Below, in pieces: positions 26,433 to 35,205 of a stretch of DNA of 64,000 nt (its first letter is position 1; each line of letters opens with the position of its first letter). Source of the DNA: an uncultured Christensenella sp. (lineage in GTDB: Bacteria > Bacillota > Clostridia > Christensenellales > UBA3700). Where the stretch lies: positions 248,001-312,000 of the forward strand of contig CAJTNA010000001.1 in the NCBI GenBank assembly GCA_910577845.1, read 5' to 3'. The notes beneath the pieces were generated by a model, which was not told the origin of the DNA, did not search any database, and worked only from the letters and a program-made list of their open reading frames with translations. The position numbers and the translations under genes were made by a program.

Positions 26433-27371
26433 TCAACAATTACAACAATTTCTGCAACAATCACAAACAATAATATAATAATCTATATTGTCATTATTAT
26501 ATTTATTGATAATTGTTTGAGCCATATTGCTATAAGTTGTAATTTGACTAGTTCCAGAATCATATGTTACACTTGCAAAATTAGCTATTGTTTTAATTTC
26601 AGTTACTTTAACATCAAGTTCTATAATTAAAACCTCATTAGGCTCCAAACTTTGGATAATAAAACCTACATTAGGATTATAAACTGAATAACCTACGCCA
26701 TTTATCTTAACGCTATTAGATATAAATGCTGTGCCATTATGAATAGAATCCTTAAATATTACATTAGTTTTTGCGATACTGTCAGTGTTAGTTATATTAA
26801 TAGTGTAATGCAGATTTTCACCTTTAACCGCAAATTCTTTATCCACATTTTTTGCCACTACAATTTCTTTATCAACAATATCTAACTCAATATTATCAGT
26901 TAGTTCAGTGTATTTAATATCACCTCTCATTGGGTCTTTCGCAGAATATTGTATTTCCCCAAAATGCGTTATAGTATTAGTCGTAATTGGCTTGTTTGCT
27001 TTTAATTCATATTTAATAATAACTATCTCATTTGGAGCTAAATCGGGCAAAACAAAACCTTTTATTGGGTCATAATCTGGATATGCAACTCCGTTTATTT
27101 TAACACTTCCCTCAACAAAGCTTGCACCATTCGGTTGAGGCACTGAAAAAAAGTTATTATATAATTTTGTTTGCGAATTATTTGTTATAACAACCTTATT
27201 GTGGACTATTTCGCCCTCTTTTGCTAAAGTTTTATCAGAACTACTAATCTTTAATATAGATTCAAATAAGTTTTCTATATTTACGGTATTGCTTGCCAAT
27301 TGCCCAGCTGTTGCTCCCTCATTAGGAATTATAGCATTGTAAGTTACATTTTATTGATTTGGTATAAGCAT
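26433..27371 (-). pseudogene. DUF11-repeat surface protein gene with a stop at codon 7
   Basis: The ATG at 27371 has a good GGAG box 9 bases upstream and reads MLIPNQ, then TAA (27351-27353). It goes on in frame as NVTYNAIIPNEGATAGQLAS and further for about 305 codons. Two repeats of the DUF11/conserved-repeat type follow (around SVKINGVAYPDYDPIKGF and SVKINGVGYSVYNPNVGF). The C-terminus is cysteine-rich (VCDCCRNCCNC). The TAA is one base from CAA (Gln). An in-frame TTG at 27299 could start a shorter protein but has no suitable ribosome site. Probably a recent pseudogene or an assembly error. Confidence 0.65.
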
Positions 27372-27389
27372 TATTTTAAACTCCTAAAA

Positions 27390-27439
27390 AAATTACTACA
27401 TACAGCCCCCCATAACAAGAGCCAAATATGTAGTAATTT
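27390..27439 (-). terminator. Terminator-like hairpin just before the DUF11-like gene
   Basis: 13-base perfect arms (27390-27402 and 27427-27439) around a 24-base loop that contains GGGGGG on the minus strand. On that strand a run of seven T follows and runs directly into the GGAG ribosome site. It could end an upstream transcript or act as an attenuator. Confidence 0.6.
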
Positions 27440-27764
27440 ACTTATTAATTATATAAATTATATGTTAATAAATATGTCAGCAAAAATCTATTTTTATCTT
27501 ACTATAATATATGATTTATATGCATTAAATGTTTACAATACGCTTGATGATATTTTATTATCCATTGTATTTTTATCATTCTTATAAGTAAAAAATTCAT
27601 CCTAGATAATTTATTTTATTAATATTAATAATAAAAACTTATTAAAAAACTAAAATTAATTTAAATCTAATGCTTTTAAAAGCAAAATCTTTTTCAATAA
27701 AACAATATATTACAATTTTCCAATAATTAATAATGTTATTGAGAAGCTATAACTTGAACAAATT
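27440..27764. other. Intergenic spacer
   Basis: AT-rich sequence in which I see no gene, promoter or repeat. Confidence 0.5.
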
Positions 27765-28138
27765 GGCTACCCAGCAGTTCTGCCGAGATAGTTAATTACC
27801 TCTAGAGTGCCAACGGCACTCTAGAGGTATAGGAGCTTACTAAAGCGGAATTGAACCGCCGACCTTTTCTCACCCCTAAAAACTTCTCAGTTTTTTGGGG
27901 TCCCCGTTTTAATGAGCAGGCTACCCAGCAGTTCTGCCGAGATAGTTAAATACCTCTAGAGTGCCAACGGCACTCTAGAGGTATTGGAGCTTACTAAAGC
28001 GGAATTGAACCGCCGACCTTTTCTCACCCCTAAAAACTTCTCAGTTTTTTGGGGGCCCCGTTTTAATGAGCAGGCTACCCAGCAGTTCTGCCGAGATAGT
28101 TAAATACCTCTAGAGTGCCGTTGGCACTCTAGAGGTAT
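27765..28138 (-). repeat. 154-bp tandem array carrying tRNA 3'-end remnants and strong hairpins
   Basis: Units start at 27765, 27919 and 28073 (exact 154-bp spacing); the third runs into the tRNA-Thr gene. Each full unit has a perfect 15-base-pair hairpin (27797-27829, 27951-27983, 28105-28137) with arm TACCTCTAGAGTGCC. It also has a second hairpin (CCCC...GGGG) and a tRNA-like T-arm plus acceptor end, GGTCGGCGGTTCAATTCCGC then TTTAGTAAGCTCC. That T-arm is identical to the one in the adjacent tRNA-Thr. The acceptor part no longer fits a normal tRNA. Confidence 0.85.
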
Positions 28139-28214
28139 TGGAGCTACTGGGCGGAATTGAACCGCCGACCTGCTCATTACGAGTGAGCTGCTCTACCAAC
28201 TGAGCCACAGTAGC
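28139..28214 (-). tRNA. tRNA-Thr (anticodon CGT)
   Basis: Full cloverleaf: acceptor GCTACTG / CAGTAGC, D-arm with GGTTGGTAGAGC-type loop, anticodon stem GCTCA / TGAGC with loop CTCGTAA (anticodon CGT), T-arm GGCGG-TTCAATT-CCGCC, discriminator T and an encoded CCA. The 154-bp array begins directly after its 3' end. Confidence 0.96.
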
Positions 28215-28934
28215 ATATTATGTATAATACTTTATTCAAAAATTTAAAAATCAATTTTTTAAATTTTAATTTTTTATTGACTTAATGTTTGGTTAATTCA
28301 CAATAAAAGATTATGCATTTTAAACCAATTAAAAATATTATAAATTTAATTAATATTTTAAGCAAATAAAATATTTAAAACTATCACAAAGTTGAAATAA
28401 CTTGTTTAAATGATAAGTACTTGATACTTCTAGTATGGACTGCAATAGTAGTTTGAGACGGACTGAATATATTTTTACAACCACCAATTGCTTGTTGGTA
28501 GCTGTCATCAATTTGAAAAAAATCAAACTTTACATCATTTATATATAATGCTATTTCTTTATTATAACAGACTATTCAAATTTGAAACAACTCCATACAG
28601 CAAGATATCTGCATAAGTGACTTTAGTCAAAATAAATTTTTTCAAGTAAAATTAAATAACATAAAATTTATTATAATACCAATACTTTGACAGTATAAAA
28701 TAGTTATCAATAATAATTCCATTTATGTGGTATATTTTGTCATATATAATTATTAATTATAAAATATTTTTACAAGCAAATATATATTTAATAAATTTTA
28801 GTATCGATTTTCGCAAGTTATTTTGATATCCAAATATATTTTTTATGGCATAAAGTACAATTTATTATTTGTTGTTTTTTAAACTTTAATGTTTTTAAAA
28901 TATTACATTTATAAGTATAAAATAAACTTTCATA
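28215..28934. other. Intergenic region without recognisable genes
   Basis: About 720 AT-rich bases between tRNA-Thr and recN. There is a small hairpin near 28478-28500 (ACCACCAA / TTGTTGGT) and one copy of the short CGATTTT motif at 28797-28814. I see no coding frame I would support. In related Clostridia spoIVB and spo0A usually follow recN; neither is here. Confidence 0.5.
28797..28814 (+). repeat. Short dispersed motif, copy a
   Basis: TTTAGTATCGATTTTCG, one of several near-identical copies in this window, all in plus orientation (consensus TTTARTAYCGATTTTYG). Confidence 0.5.
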
Positions 28935-30641
28935 TTAATTATGAGTTTCCTTATATTGTTTTGCGATATCTAACAGCTTTTCTGCGTGCAATACTGCAAA
29001 CTCACTTGCCTCTATTCCGTCAATCATTTTTGCAATTTCTACAGCAGATTTTTCTTTATTAAGTAAAGTTACATTTGTATTTGTTCTGCCATTATCTGTT
29101 GATTTAGAAATTAAAAAGTGTACATCAGCCATTGACGCAAGTTGTGGTAAATGTGTAACTGCTAATACTTGTTTGCTATTAGATATATCATACAACTTGT
29201 TTGCAACTACTTGAGCAATTTTGCCACTAATACCAGTATCAATCTCATCAAATACCATTACGTTAACACCATCAATTTGTGCGGTTATTTTTTTGATTGC
29301 AAGCATAAATCTGCTCATTTCACCACCACTTATAATCTTTCTTAGTGGTTTAAGCGGTTCACCTAAGTTTGGTGAAATCAAAAATTCCACAATGTCAATG
29401 CCATTTGTACTAGCTTTATGTGCTATAGTTTCAATATCATTATATGTGACAATATCTACAGCAAAACCAGTATTTGGCATACCAAGCTCCTTTAATTCGC
29501 TTACAACAAGATTTTCAAACTTAGTAGCGTAAGTTTTGCGAACATCACTTAAGTCAATACCTTTTTGTTCCAAGTTTTCTAAAGCTAAATTATAATCATT
29601 TGTCAACTTTTCAAGCATAAAGCTGTAGTTTGACAATTCCTCTACTTCGCTTGTGATTTTATCTCGATAAGCTAAGACTTGTTCCTCTGTATCACCATAT
29701 TTACCCTCTATATTATGGATAACACTAAGTCTTGCAATATCCTTTTGTGCCTCAAATTCATCTACACTTACACTATTACTAATGCTATCAACACTTGATG
29801 CAATATCCGCAATTTCAATTCTTGCTTCCTCTAGTCGTGCAATGTATTCTGTAATGTCTGAGTTATATTCCTCAATTTTAGATAATTCCCTAATCGCACT
29901 ATGTATACTGTCGCAAGCATTGTTTTCCATATCACCATTAAGCAAGGTATAAACGTTACTTGATGCCCTAACAATCGCCTCTTGATTATCATACATATCA
30001 CATTTTTTCTGCAACTCTTCTTCCTCACCGACAACAAGGTTTGCTTCATTGATTTCCTCAAGTTGCTTTTGCAAAATTTCAAAACGAATGTCAACATCAG
30101 TCATTTTATTATATTCATTAAGTTTAAATCGTATTTGCTTAAAATTATTATATGCTTGCAAATACTCCTGTTTTGCACAAGTGATTTTATCACCAATAAA
30201 ATTATCCAATATATTAATATGATTATCACTATTTAGTAAAATAGCATTTTCGTGTTGACCATAGATATCTACTAAAGAAGAAGCAATACTCTTTAACGCA
30301 CTGACAGTTACTTTTATACCATTGATTCTGCAAATATTTTTACCATCTATAGTCATTTTACGTGACAAAATCAAGCCATCTTCAAAATCAATTTCATACT
30401 CTTTTAATATCTCTTGAGTAATGCTATTGATTTCATCAAACTCAGCCTCAACTAAAGCTTCCTCCTCACCCTCACGAATAAGTGACTTATCCGCTCTATC
30501 TCCAAGCACAAAGTTAAGTGAATCAATAATTATTGACTTACCTGCACCAGTTTCACCCGTAAGGATATTTAAACCTTGCCCCCAGTCTATTTCTGCATAA
30601 GATATTAAAGCTATATTATTAATTGTCAGTGTGCGTAACAT
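28935..30641 (-). CDS. recN: DNA repair protein RecN
   Basis: 568 residues. SMC-like ATPase: Walker A GETGAGKSIIIDSLNF near residue 30, two long coiled-coil arms in the middle, and a C-terminal half with the signature ISGGEMSRFMLAIK and Walker B VMVFDEIDTGISG. RecN acts early at double-strand breaks. The ATG at 30641 follows GGAGG; an upstream in-frame extension of 8 residues has no ribosome site. It follows argR in the conserved dxs-nadK-argR-recN order. Confidence 0.95.
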   Translation of the reverse strand: MLRTLTINNIALISYAEIDWGQGLNILTGETGAGKSIIIDSLNFVLGDRADKSLIREGEEEALVEAEFDEINSITQEILKEYEIDFEDGLILSRKMTIDGKNICRINGIKVTVSALKSIASSLVDIYGQHENAILLNSDNHINILDNFIGDKITCAKQEYLQAYNNFKQIRFKLNEYNKMTDVDIRFEILQKQLEEINEANLVVGEEEELQKKCDMYDNQEAIVRASSNVYTLLNGDMENNACDSIHSAIRELSKIEEYNSDITEYIARLEEARIEIADIASSVDSISNSVSVDEFEAQKDIARLSVIHNIEGKYGDTEEQVLAYRDKITSEVEELSNYSFMLEKLTNDYNLALENLEQKGIDLSDVRKTYATKFENLVVSELKELGMPNTGFAVDIVTYNDIETIAHKASTNGIDIVEFLISPNLGEPLKPLRKIISGGEMSRFMLAIKKITAQIDGVNVMVFDEIDTGISGKIAQVVANKLYDISNSKQVLAVTHLPQLASMADVHFLISKSTDNGRTNTNVTLLNKEKSAVEIAKMIDGIEASEFAVLHAEKLLDIAKQYKETHN

Positions 30642-30723
30642 AAACACCTCCAAACACAAGTGCAATTAATTTTTGCATTACACTATAAACCTAAAATTAC
30701 TTGTTCTTACTTAAAAATATCAA

Positions 30724-30740
30724 ATTAGTATCGATTTTTG
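30724..30740 (+). repeat. Short dispersed motif, copy b
   Basis: ATTAGTATCGATTTTTG between recN and argR; same family as at 28797. Confidence 0.5.
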
Positions 30741-30756
30741 AATGATTTTTTATAAT

Positions 30757-31209
30757 TTATTGCAAATAACTATTTAATTTCTTTTTAACATTTACCGCAA
30801 CTTGTTCATTTTCAACAACCAAAAAAATTGTATCATCACCAGCTAAAGTTCCTACAATCTCAGATATATTTAAATTATCTATAAACGCAGCTGCACTATT
30901 TGCTGAGCCGATTATAGTTTTTATAACTATAATATTTTGAGCTGATTTAACTTCTACAACTGCTTGTTTAAACAAGCTATTATATTTATTCGTTAAGTCC
31001 TCTTTTTCTTCTTTAGGACAAACATACTTATATCGTCTGTTAGGTGCGATAATTTTTGTTATACCTAAATCATTAATATCTCTTGATATTGTTGCTTGTG
31101 TTACTGGAAATCCAGCAGTTTGCAATAATTCAATAAGTTCACCTTGTGTTTCCACATCGTGATTATTAATGATTTCCATAAGTTTTAATTGTCGCTTATT
31201 TCTTTTCAT
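30757..31209 (-). CDS. argR: Arginine repressor
   Basis: 150 residues: N-terminal winged helix (RQLKLMEIINNHDVETQGEL ... VTQATISRDINDLGITKI) and a C-terminal oligomerisation/arginine-binding domain with TIIGSANSAAAFIDNL and GTLAGDDTIFLVV, where the GDDT motif binds arginine. ArgR/AhrC controls arginine metabolism genes. AAGGAG lies ahead of the ATG. It sits between nadK and recN, as usual in Firmicutes. Confidence 0.95.
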   Translation of the reverse strand: MKRNKRQLKLMEIINNHDVETQGELIELLQTAGFPVTQATISRDINDLGITKIIAPNRRYKYVCPKEEKEDLTNKYNSLFKQAVVEVKSAQNIIVIKTIIGSANSAAAFIDNLNISEIVGTLAGDDTIFLVVENEQVAVNVKKKLNSYLQ

Positions 31210-31219
31210 ATCTATCTCC

Positions 31220-32065
31220 TTAACCTAACTTATTCCAGCCAGACATCTTTTGAATTAATTTACTATAAAAATTGCTGTCATTTAATCGTATAAGTTGAGT
31301 GTAAAAGTCACTTTTTTCAACAAACACTTCAAGATTATCGCAATCTTTTAAAGTTACATTTTCACCATCTACACACACCATAATATCATTCACGCTGTTA
31401 CATTGCGTATGTAAAAGAATTTTACTCTCGTCACCCACTACCATTGGTCTGGAATTTAAACTATGTGGACAGATAGCCGTTACTCCAATTGCTCGCACAC
31501 TTGGGCTTAAAATTGCCCCACCACAACTCATTGCATAGGCTGTTGAGCCAGTTGGCGTACTGATTATTACTCCGTCACCAGTTACTATGTCACAAAGACC
31601 TCCGTCAACAGTGATAGATATATCTATTGTTCTGCTTGACATCCCTCTTGACAAACTTATCTCATTAAGTGCAAGATATTCCTCTCCACAAACATCAGCC
31701 TTTAGCATTGAACGTTTTTCAATTCTAAAGTCATTATTTATTAATCTTGTAACCAAACTATCAAAACCAGTATCCTCACACTCAGTCAAAAAACCAAGAT
31801 TGCCCTTATTAACTCCAAGCAATGGTATTTCATGTTTTACAACTCGCCTTGCCACTGAAAGCATAGTTCCGTCACCACCAAAAACAACCATAATGTCAGA
31901 CTTTTTGGCAACATCGTCTAAGCTATAACTTGGCAATTTAATAAATTCCTCTACACCACTAGCAACAAACACTTGCAAACCTTTTTTTGTAGCACAATCT
32001 ATAAACTTTAAAGCTGTAGCACACTCAAAATCTCTATGTTTATTGACACAAATACCTATTTTCAT
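31220..32065 (-). CDS. nadK: NAD kinase
   Basis: 281 residues. NadK phosphorylates NAD to NADP. The GGDGT motif (63-67), NLGFLTE and TPTGSTAYAMSCGG motifs are intact. The start overlaps the dxs stop by 4 bases (ATGA). In many Clostridia tlyA lies between dxs and nadK; it is missing here. Confidence 0.95.
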   Translation of the reverse strand: MKIGICVNKHRDFECATALKFIDCATKKGLQVFVASGVEEFIKLPSYSLDDVAKKSDIMVVFGGDGTMLSVARRVVKHEIPLLGVNKGNLGFLTECEDTGFDSLVTRLINNDFRIEKRSMLKADVCGEEYLALNEISLSRGMSSRTIDISITVDGGLCDIVTGDGVIISTPTGSTAYAMSCGGAILSPSVRAIGVTAICPHSLNSRPMVVGDESKILLHTQCNSVNDIMVCVDGENVTLKDCDNLEVFVEKSDFYTQLIRLNDSNFYSKLIQKMSGWNKLG

Positions 32066-33924
32066 AATTCTGTCCTCATAAAAGCATTATAATGTGCAAT
32101 GCAATTTTTTAATATGCTATCCACATCTAAACCAACCATTTCAAGTAATTCTTTAATGCTACCTTGAGTTAAAAACTGCTCATTTATTGCCATACGTACA
32201 ACTTTTGCAGTAATATTATTTTCATTAAAATACTCAAGTACACTGCTTCCAAAGCCACCAGCAAGTTGATTATCCTCAAGAGTTACTACTAATTTACCAC
32301 CAAGTGTGGATAAGTAATTTCTATCCATTGGTTTAACAAACCTACAATTTACAACTTCTGCATTAATACCTTGTTCCTCAAGTTTTGCACAAACTTTTAT
32401 TGCTTGCCCAACCATTAACGCACCAACTGCCAAAATAACCAATTTATCTGTAGATTTTTTTAGCACTTCCCAACTGCCAAGTTCAATCGGTTTTACTTCC
32501 CCACTAATAAGGCTCATTCCTTTAGGATATCTAATAGCCAATGGATGATTAAAATTCACTGACCACTTTATTGCCTCATTGAGTTCTGTTGCACTCTTTG
32601 GAGCAATTATAGTCATATTTGGAATTAGTCTCAAAAAGTTGACATCATAAATACCTTGATGTGTTTCCCCGTCATTTGGAACAATACCAGCTCTGTCTAT
32701 ACAAAAAGTAACTGGTAAGTCTTGCAAGCATACATCGTGAATCAAGTTATCATACGCTCTTTGCAAGAATGAAGAATATACTGCAAAATAAGGTTTATAT
32801 CCACCAAGGGCAAGACCTGCACACATTGTAGCGGCGTGACCTTCTGCAATGCCTACATCACTAAACCTTTGTGGGAACATTTCAGAAAAACCTAAAAGTC
32901 CAGTACCCTCTCTCATTGCGGCAGTTACAGCATAAATTTTGCTATCACTGCTTGCAATATTTTTCATAGCTTCACCAAATGCGTCAGAGAATGAAATACT
33001 ATCTTCACATTTGCTACCACATTTAGGACTATATCCGTGGAATTTAGCTGGGTTATCCTCTGCTTCCTTAAAGCCGTAACCTTTTTTAGTTACAACGTGA
33101 ATAATACAGCTTTCATCTTCCTTTTTCGCAATCTCTAGAATATTTATCAAATCTTCTAAATCGTGTCCGTCAATAGGTCCAAAATACCTAATGCCAAACT
33201 GCTCAAAAGGCATACCACCTTGTAAAAAGTATTTTACACTATTTTTTGCCTTATACAAAAATCTCATTGCTGGAGCTGCATTGTCAATCCTAAAGCCTCT
33301 AACAATATTGTAAGCTTTAGCCTTTAATCTGTTATAGGCATTTGAGGTGTGCAATCTTAACAAATATTTTGCGGTACTACCTACATTTTCCGAAATAGAC
33401 ATTGAATTATCATTTAAAATAATAATTTGTTTTTTCTTTAAATTAATGCAATCATTAAGTGCTTCATAGGCTAATCCACCAGTCAAAGCACCATCACCAA
33501 TTACTGACACCGTAATATTAGAGGAATTGTCTTGCCATAATGCACGGCTAAGTCCACAAGCTAAAGATATACTTGTACTTGAGTGTCCAGTATTTGCACA
33601 ATCATATTCTGATTCATTTATTTTTGGAAAACCAGCTATACCGCCAAACTGCCTTAAAGAAGAAAATTGTTCATATCTTCCCGTTAAGAGCTTATGTGCA
33701 TAACACTGGTGTCCAACATCAAATATAAATTTATCTTTAGGACAATCAAAACAATAATGCATAGCAAGAATAATTTCCACCGCACCTAACGAACTTGCCA
33801 AATGTCCACCATTAACCATAACAGTGTCCAATATTTTTTGTCTTAACTCTCGTGCAAGTTGTTTAAGCTCAGCAATATCCATCCCCTTGATGTCTGCTGG
33901 CATTTTTATATCTTTTAACTCCAT
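32062..33924 (-). CDS. dxs: 1-deoxy-D-xylulose-5-phosphate synthase
   Basis: 620 residues. Dxs joins pyruvate and glyceraldehyde 3-phosphate, the first step of the MEP isoprenoid pathway, with thiamine diphosphate. Visible features are the catalytic His region NGGHLASSLGAVE (38-50), the ThDP motif GDGALTGG (143-150) with NDN, and the DRAGIVPNDGETHQG segment. It lies next to ispA, so the operon supplies precursor and makes farnesyl diphosphate. Confidence 0.96.
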   Translation of the reverse strand: MELKDIKMPADIKGMDIAELKQLARELRQKILDTVMVNGGHLASSLGAVEIILAMHYCFDCPKDKFIFDVGHQCYAHKLLTGRYEQFSSLRQFGGIAGFPKINESEYDCANTGHSSTSISLACGLSRALWQDNSSNITVSVIGDGALTGGLAYEALNDCINLKKKQIIILNDNSMSISENVGSTAKYLLRLHTSNAYNRLKAKAYNIVRGFRIDNAAPAMRFLYKAKNSVKYFLQGGMPFEQFGIRYFGPIDGHDLEDLINILEIAKKEDESCIIHVVTKKGYGFKEAEDNPAKFHGYSPKCGSKCEDSISFSDAFGEAMKNIASSDSKIYAVTAAMREGTGLLGFSEMFPQRFSDVGIAEGHAATMCAGLALGGYKPYFAVYSSFLQRAYDNLIHDVCLQDLPVTFCIDRAGIVPNDGETHQGIYDVNFLRLIPNMTIIAPKSATELNEAIKWSVNFNHPLAIRYPKGMSLISGEVKPIELGSWEVLKKSTDKLVILAVGALMVGQAIKVCAKLEEQGINAEVVNCRFVKPMDRNYLSTLGGKLVVTLEDNQLAGGFGSSVLEYFNENNITAKVVRMAINEQFLTQGSIKELLEMVGLDVDSILKNCIAHYNAFMRTEL

Positions 33925-33940
33925 AGCCCCTCATTTTACA

Positions 33941-33959
33941 ATTTAGTACCGATTTTCGG
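33941..33959 (+). repeat. Short dispersed motif, copy c
   Basis: ATTTAGTACCGATTTTCGG between dxs and ispA; same family as at 28797. It contains a small CCGA / TCGG dyad. Confidence 0.55.
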
Positions 33960-34028
33960 TGTGTTTTTTAACATTTGCAATTAATTGTAAATAAACTTTT
34001 AAGTTTATCAAACCAAAAAATCAAACTC

Positions 34029-34898
34029 CTACATACTGCGATTTGTCAGATATTTTGCAAAGTCTATCAATTTATCTGCACGTTTTCCATACTTCTGCAA
34101 AACCTCAATTGCGTCTCTTTCAAGCAACTTTATATCCTCTCGTGCTTTGTCTATTCCGCAAATAGATATATATGTCGTCTTATCTGCTTTTATATCACTG
34201 TTAATATTTTTACCTAAAATTTTTGCATTTGAAGTAATATCCAATATATCGTCAACTATTTGAAAAATGAGTCCTAACTTAGAGCAATAAATTTCTAAAT
34301 CTGCAATTTCCTCTGCCTTAGCACCAAGACTAATACTACTCCCTACCAAAGACGCTTTAAATAGACACGACGTTTTTAAAGTGTTTAATTTAATTACTTC
34401 ATCAAGGTTTTTTTCTCTATACTCGTCATTGCAAATGTCTATGCACTGACCGCCAACCATTCCATAGATACCACTCATTTTAGAGATATATGCTACAGCT
34501 TTGTAATACTTTTCATTATGCTCACCTTCAAGCATAAATTCAAAGGCAAGGTTTAATAGAGCGTCACCAGTAAGTACTCCAATGCCTTCACCAAACTTTT
34601 TGTGGGTGCTAGCTTTTCCGTGCCTTAAGTCGTCATTATCCATACACGGCAAATCATCGTGACATAAGGAATAATTATGAATACATTCAACTCCCAAAGC
34701 TAAAGTTTTGATAGAGTCAAAATCTTGCCCCATAAAGTCCGCACCAAGCACGCAAAGTATAGGTCTAAGCCTTTTACCTCCGTCAAGAGCGTATTCTACA
34801 GCTTGACCAATAGGTTGCGGAACATTTTGCAACTTTAAAAGTTTTTCTTTCAAATATTCCTCAAATATTAATTTGTTACTATTCAAAAATTCTCTCAT
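34029..34898 (-). CDS. ispA: Polyprenyl (farnesyl/geranyl) diphosphate synthase
   Basis: 289 residues. Short-chain isoprenyl transferase: first Asp-rich motif DDLPCMD (81-87), second DDILD (216-220), GGKRLRP near 40-46 and KTSCLF near 175. The first motif has the two-residue insertion typical of bacterial farnesyl diphosphate synthases. It provides farnesyl diphosphate for undecaprenyl and quinone-type lipids. AAGGTG precedes the start. Confidence 0.94.
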   Translation of the reverse strand: MREFLNSNKLIFEEYLKEKLLKLQNVPQPIGQAVEYALDGGKRLRPILCVLGADFMGQDFDSIKTLALGVECIHNYSLCHDDLPCMDNDDLRHGKASTHKKFGEGIGVLTGDALLNLAFEFMLEGEHNEKYYKAVAYISKMSGIYGMVGGQCIDICNDEYREKNLDEVIKLNTLKTSCLFKASLVGSSISLGAKAEEIADLEIYCSKLGLIFQIVDDILDITSNAKILGKNINSDIKADKTTYISICGIDKAREDIKLLERDAIEVLQKYGKRADKLIDFAKYLTNRSM

Positions 34899-34973
34899 TA
34901 AACACCTTAAATGTACTATTACTTATTGCAAACAACTTTAAAAATTTATAAAAAATAATATTTGCCTTAATAT

Positions 34974-35192
34974 TTATTTTTCTTCCAAAACTAGTTCTGC
35001 TTTTGTAATAGTATCTAGTTCCTTAATCAAAAGTTCCGCTTTACCTTTTGTTTCATTCAAAACTTTTATACACTCACTACTCTTTTTTACTCCTTTATCA
35101 AAAAGCTTTAAACTCTCATCTAAAGTAGTATTTTTATCTTCCATTTTTTTTGCAATTTCTTCAAGTTCTTGCAATACTTTTTCAAATTCCAT
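34974..35192 (-). CDS. xseB: Exodeoxyribonuclease VII small subunit
   Basis: 72 residues, all helical: EFEKVLQELEEIAKKMEDKNTTLDESLKLFDKGVKKSSECIKVLNE, the family signature. Several copies bind one XseA in the enzyme. It lies 13 bases downstream of xseA. AAGAGGATAATTATT precedes the ATG. Confidence 0.93.
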   Translation of the reverse strand: MEFEKVLQELEEIAKKMEDKNTTLDESLKLFDKGVKKSSECIKVLNETKGKAELLIKELDTITKAELVLEEK

Positions 35193-35205
35193 AATAATTA
35201 TCCTC

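Noticed and set aside
27765..28138. Tandem repeats as a CRISPR array
   Set aside because: The unit is 154 bp and wholly conserved, with no short repeat and variable spacer alternation, and it contains tRNA-like sequence.
28140..28214. Integrated phage or plasmid at tRNA-Thr
   Set aside because: No integrase, phage or transfer genes are found near the tRNA; only the short tandem units with 3'-end remnants are present.
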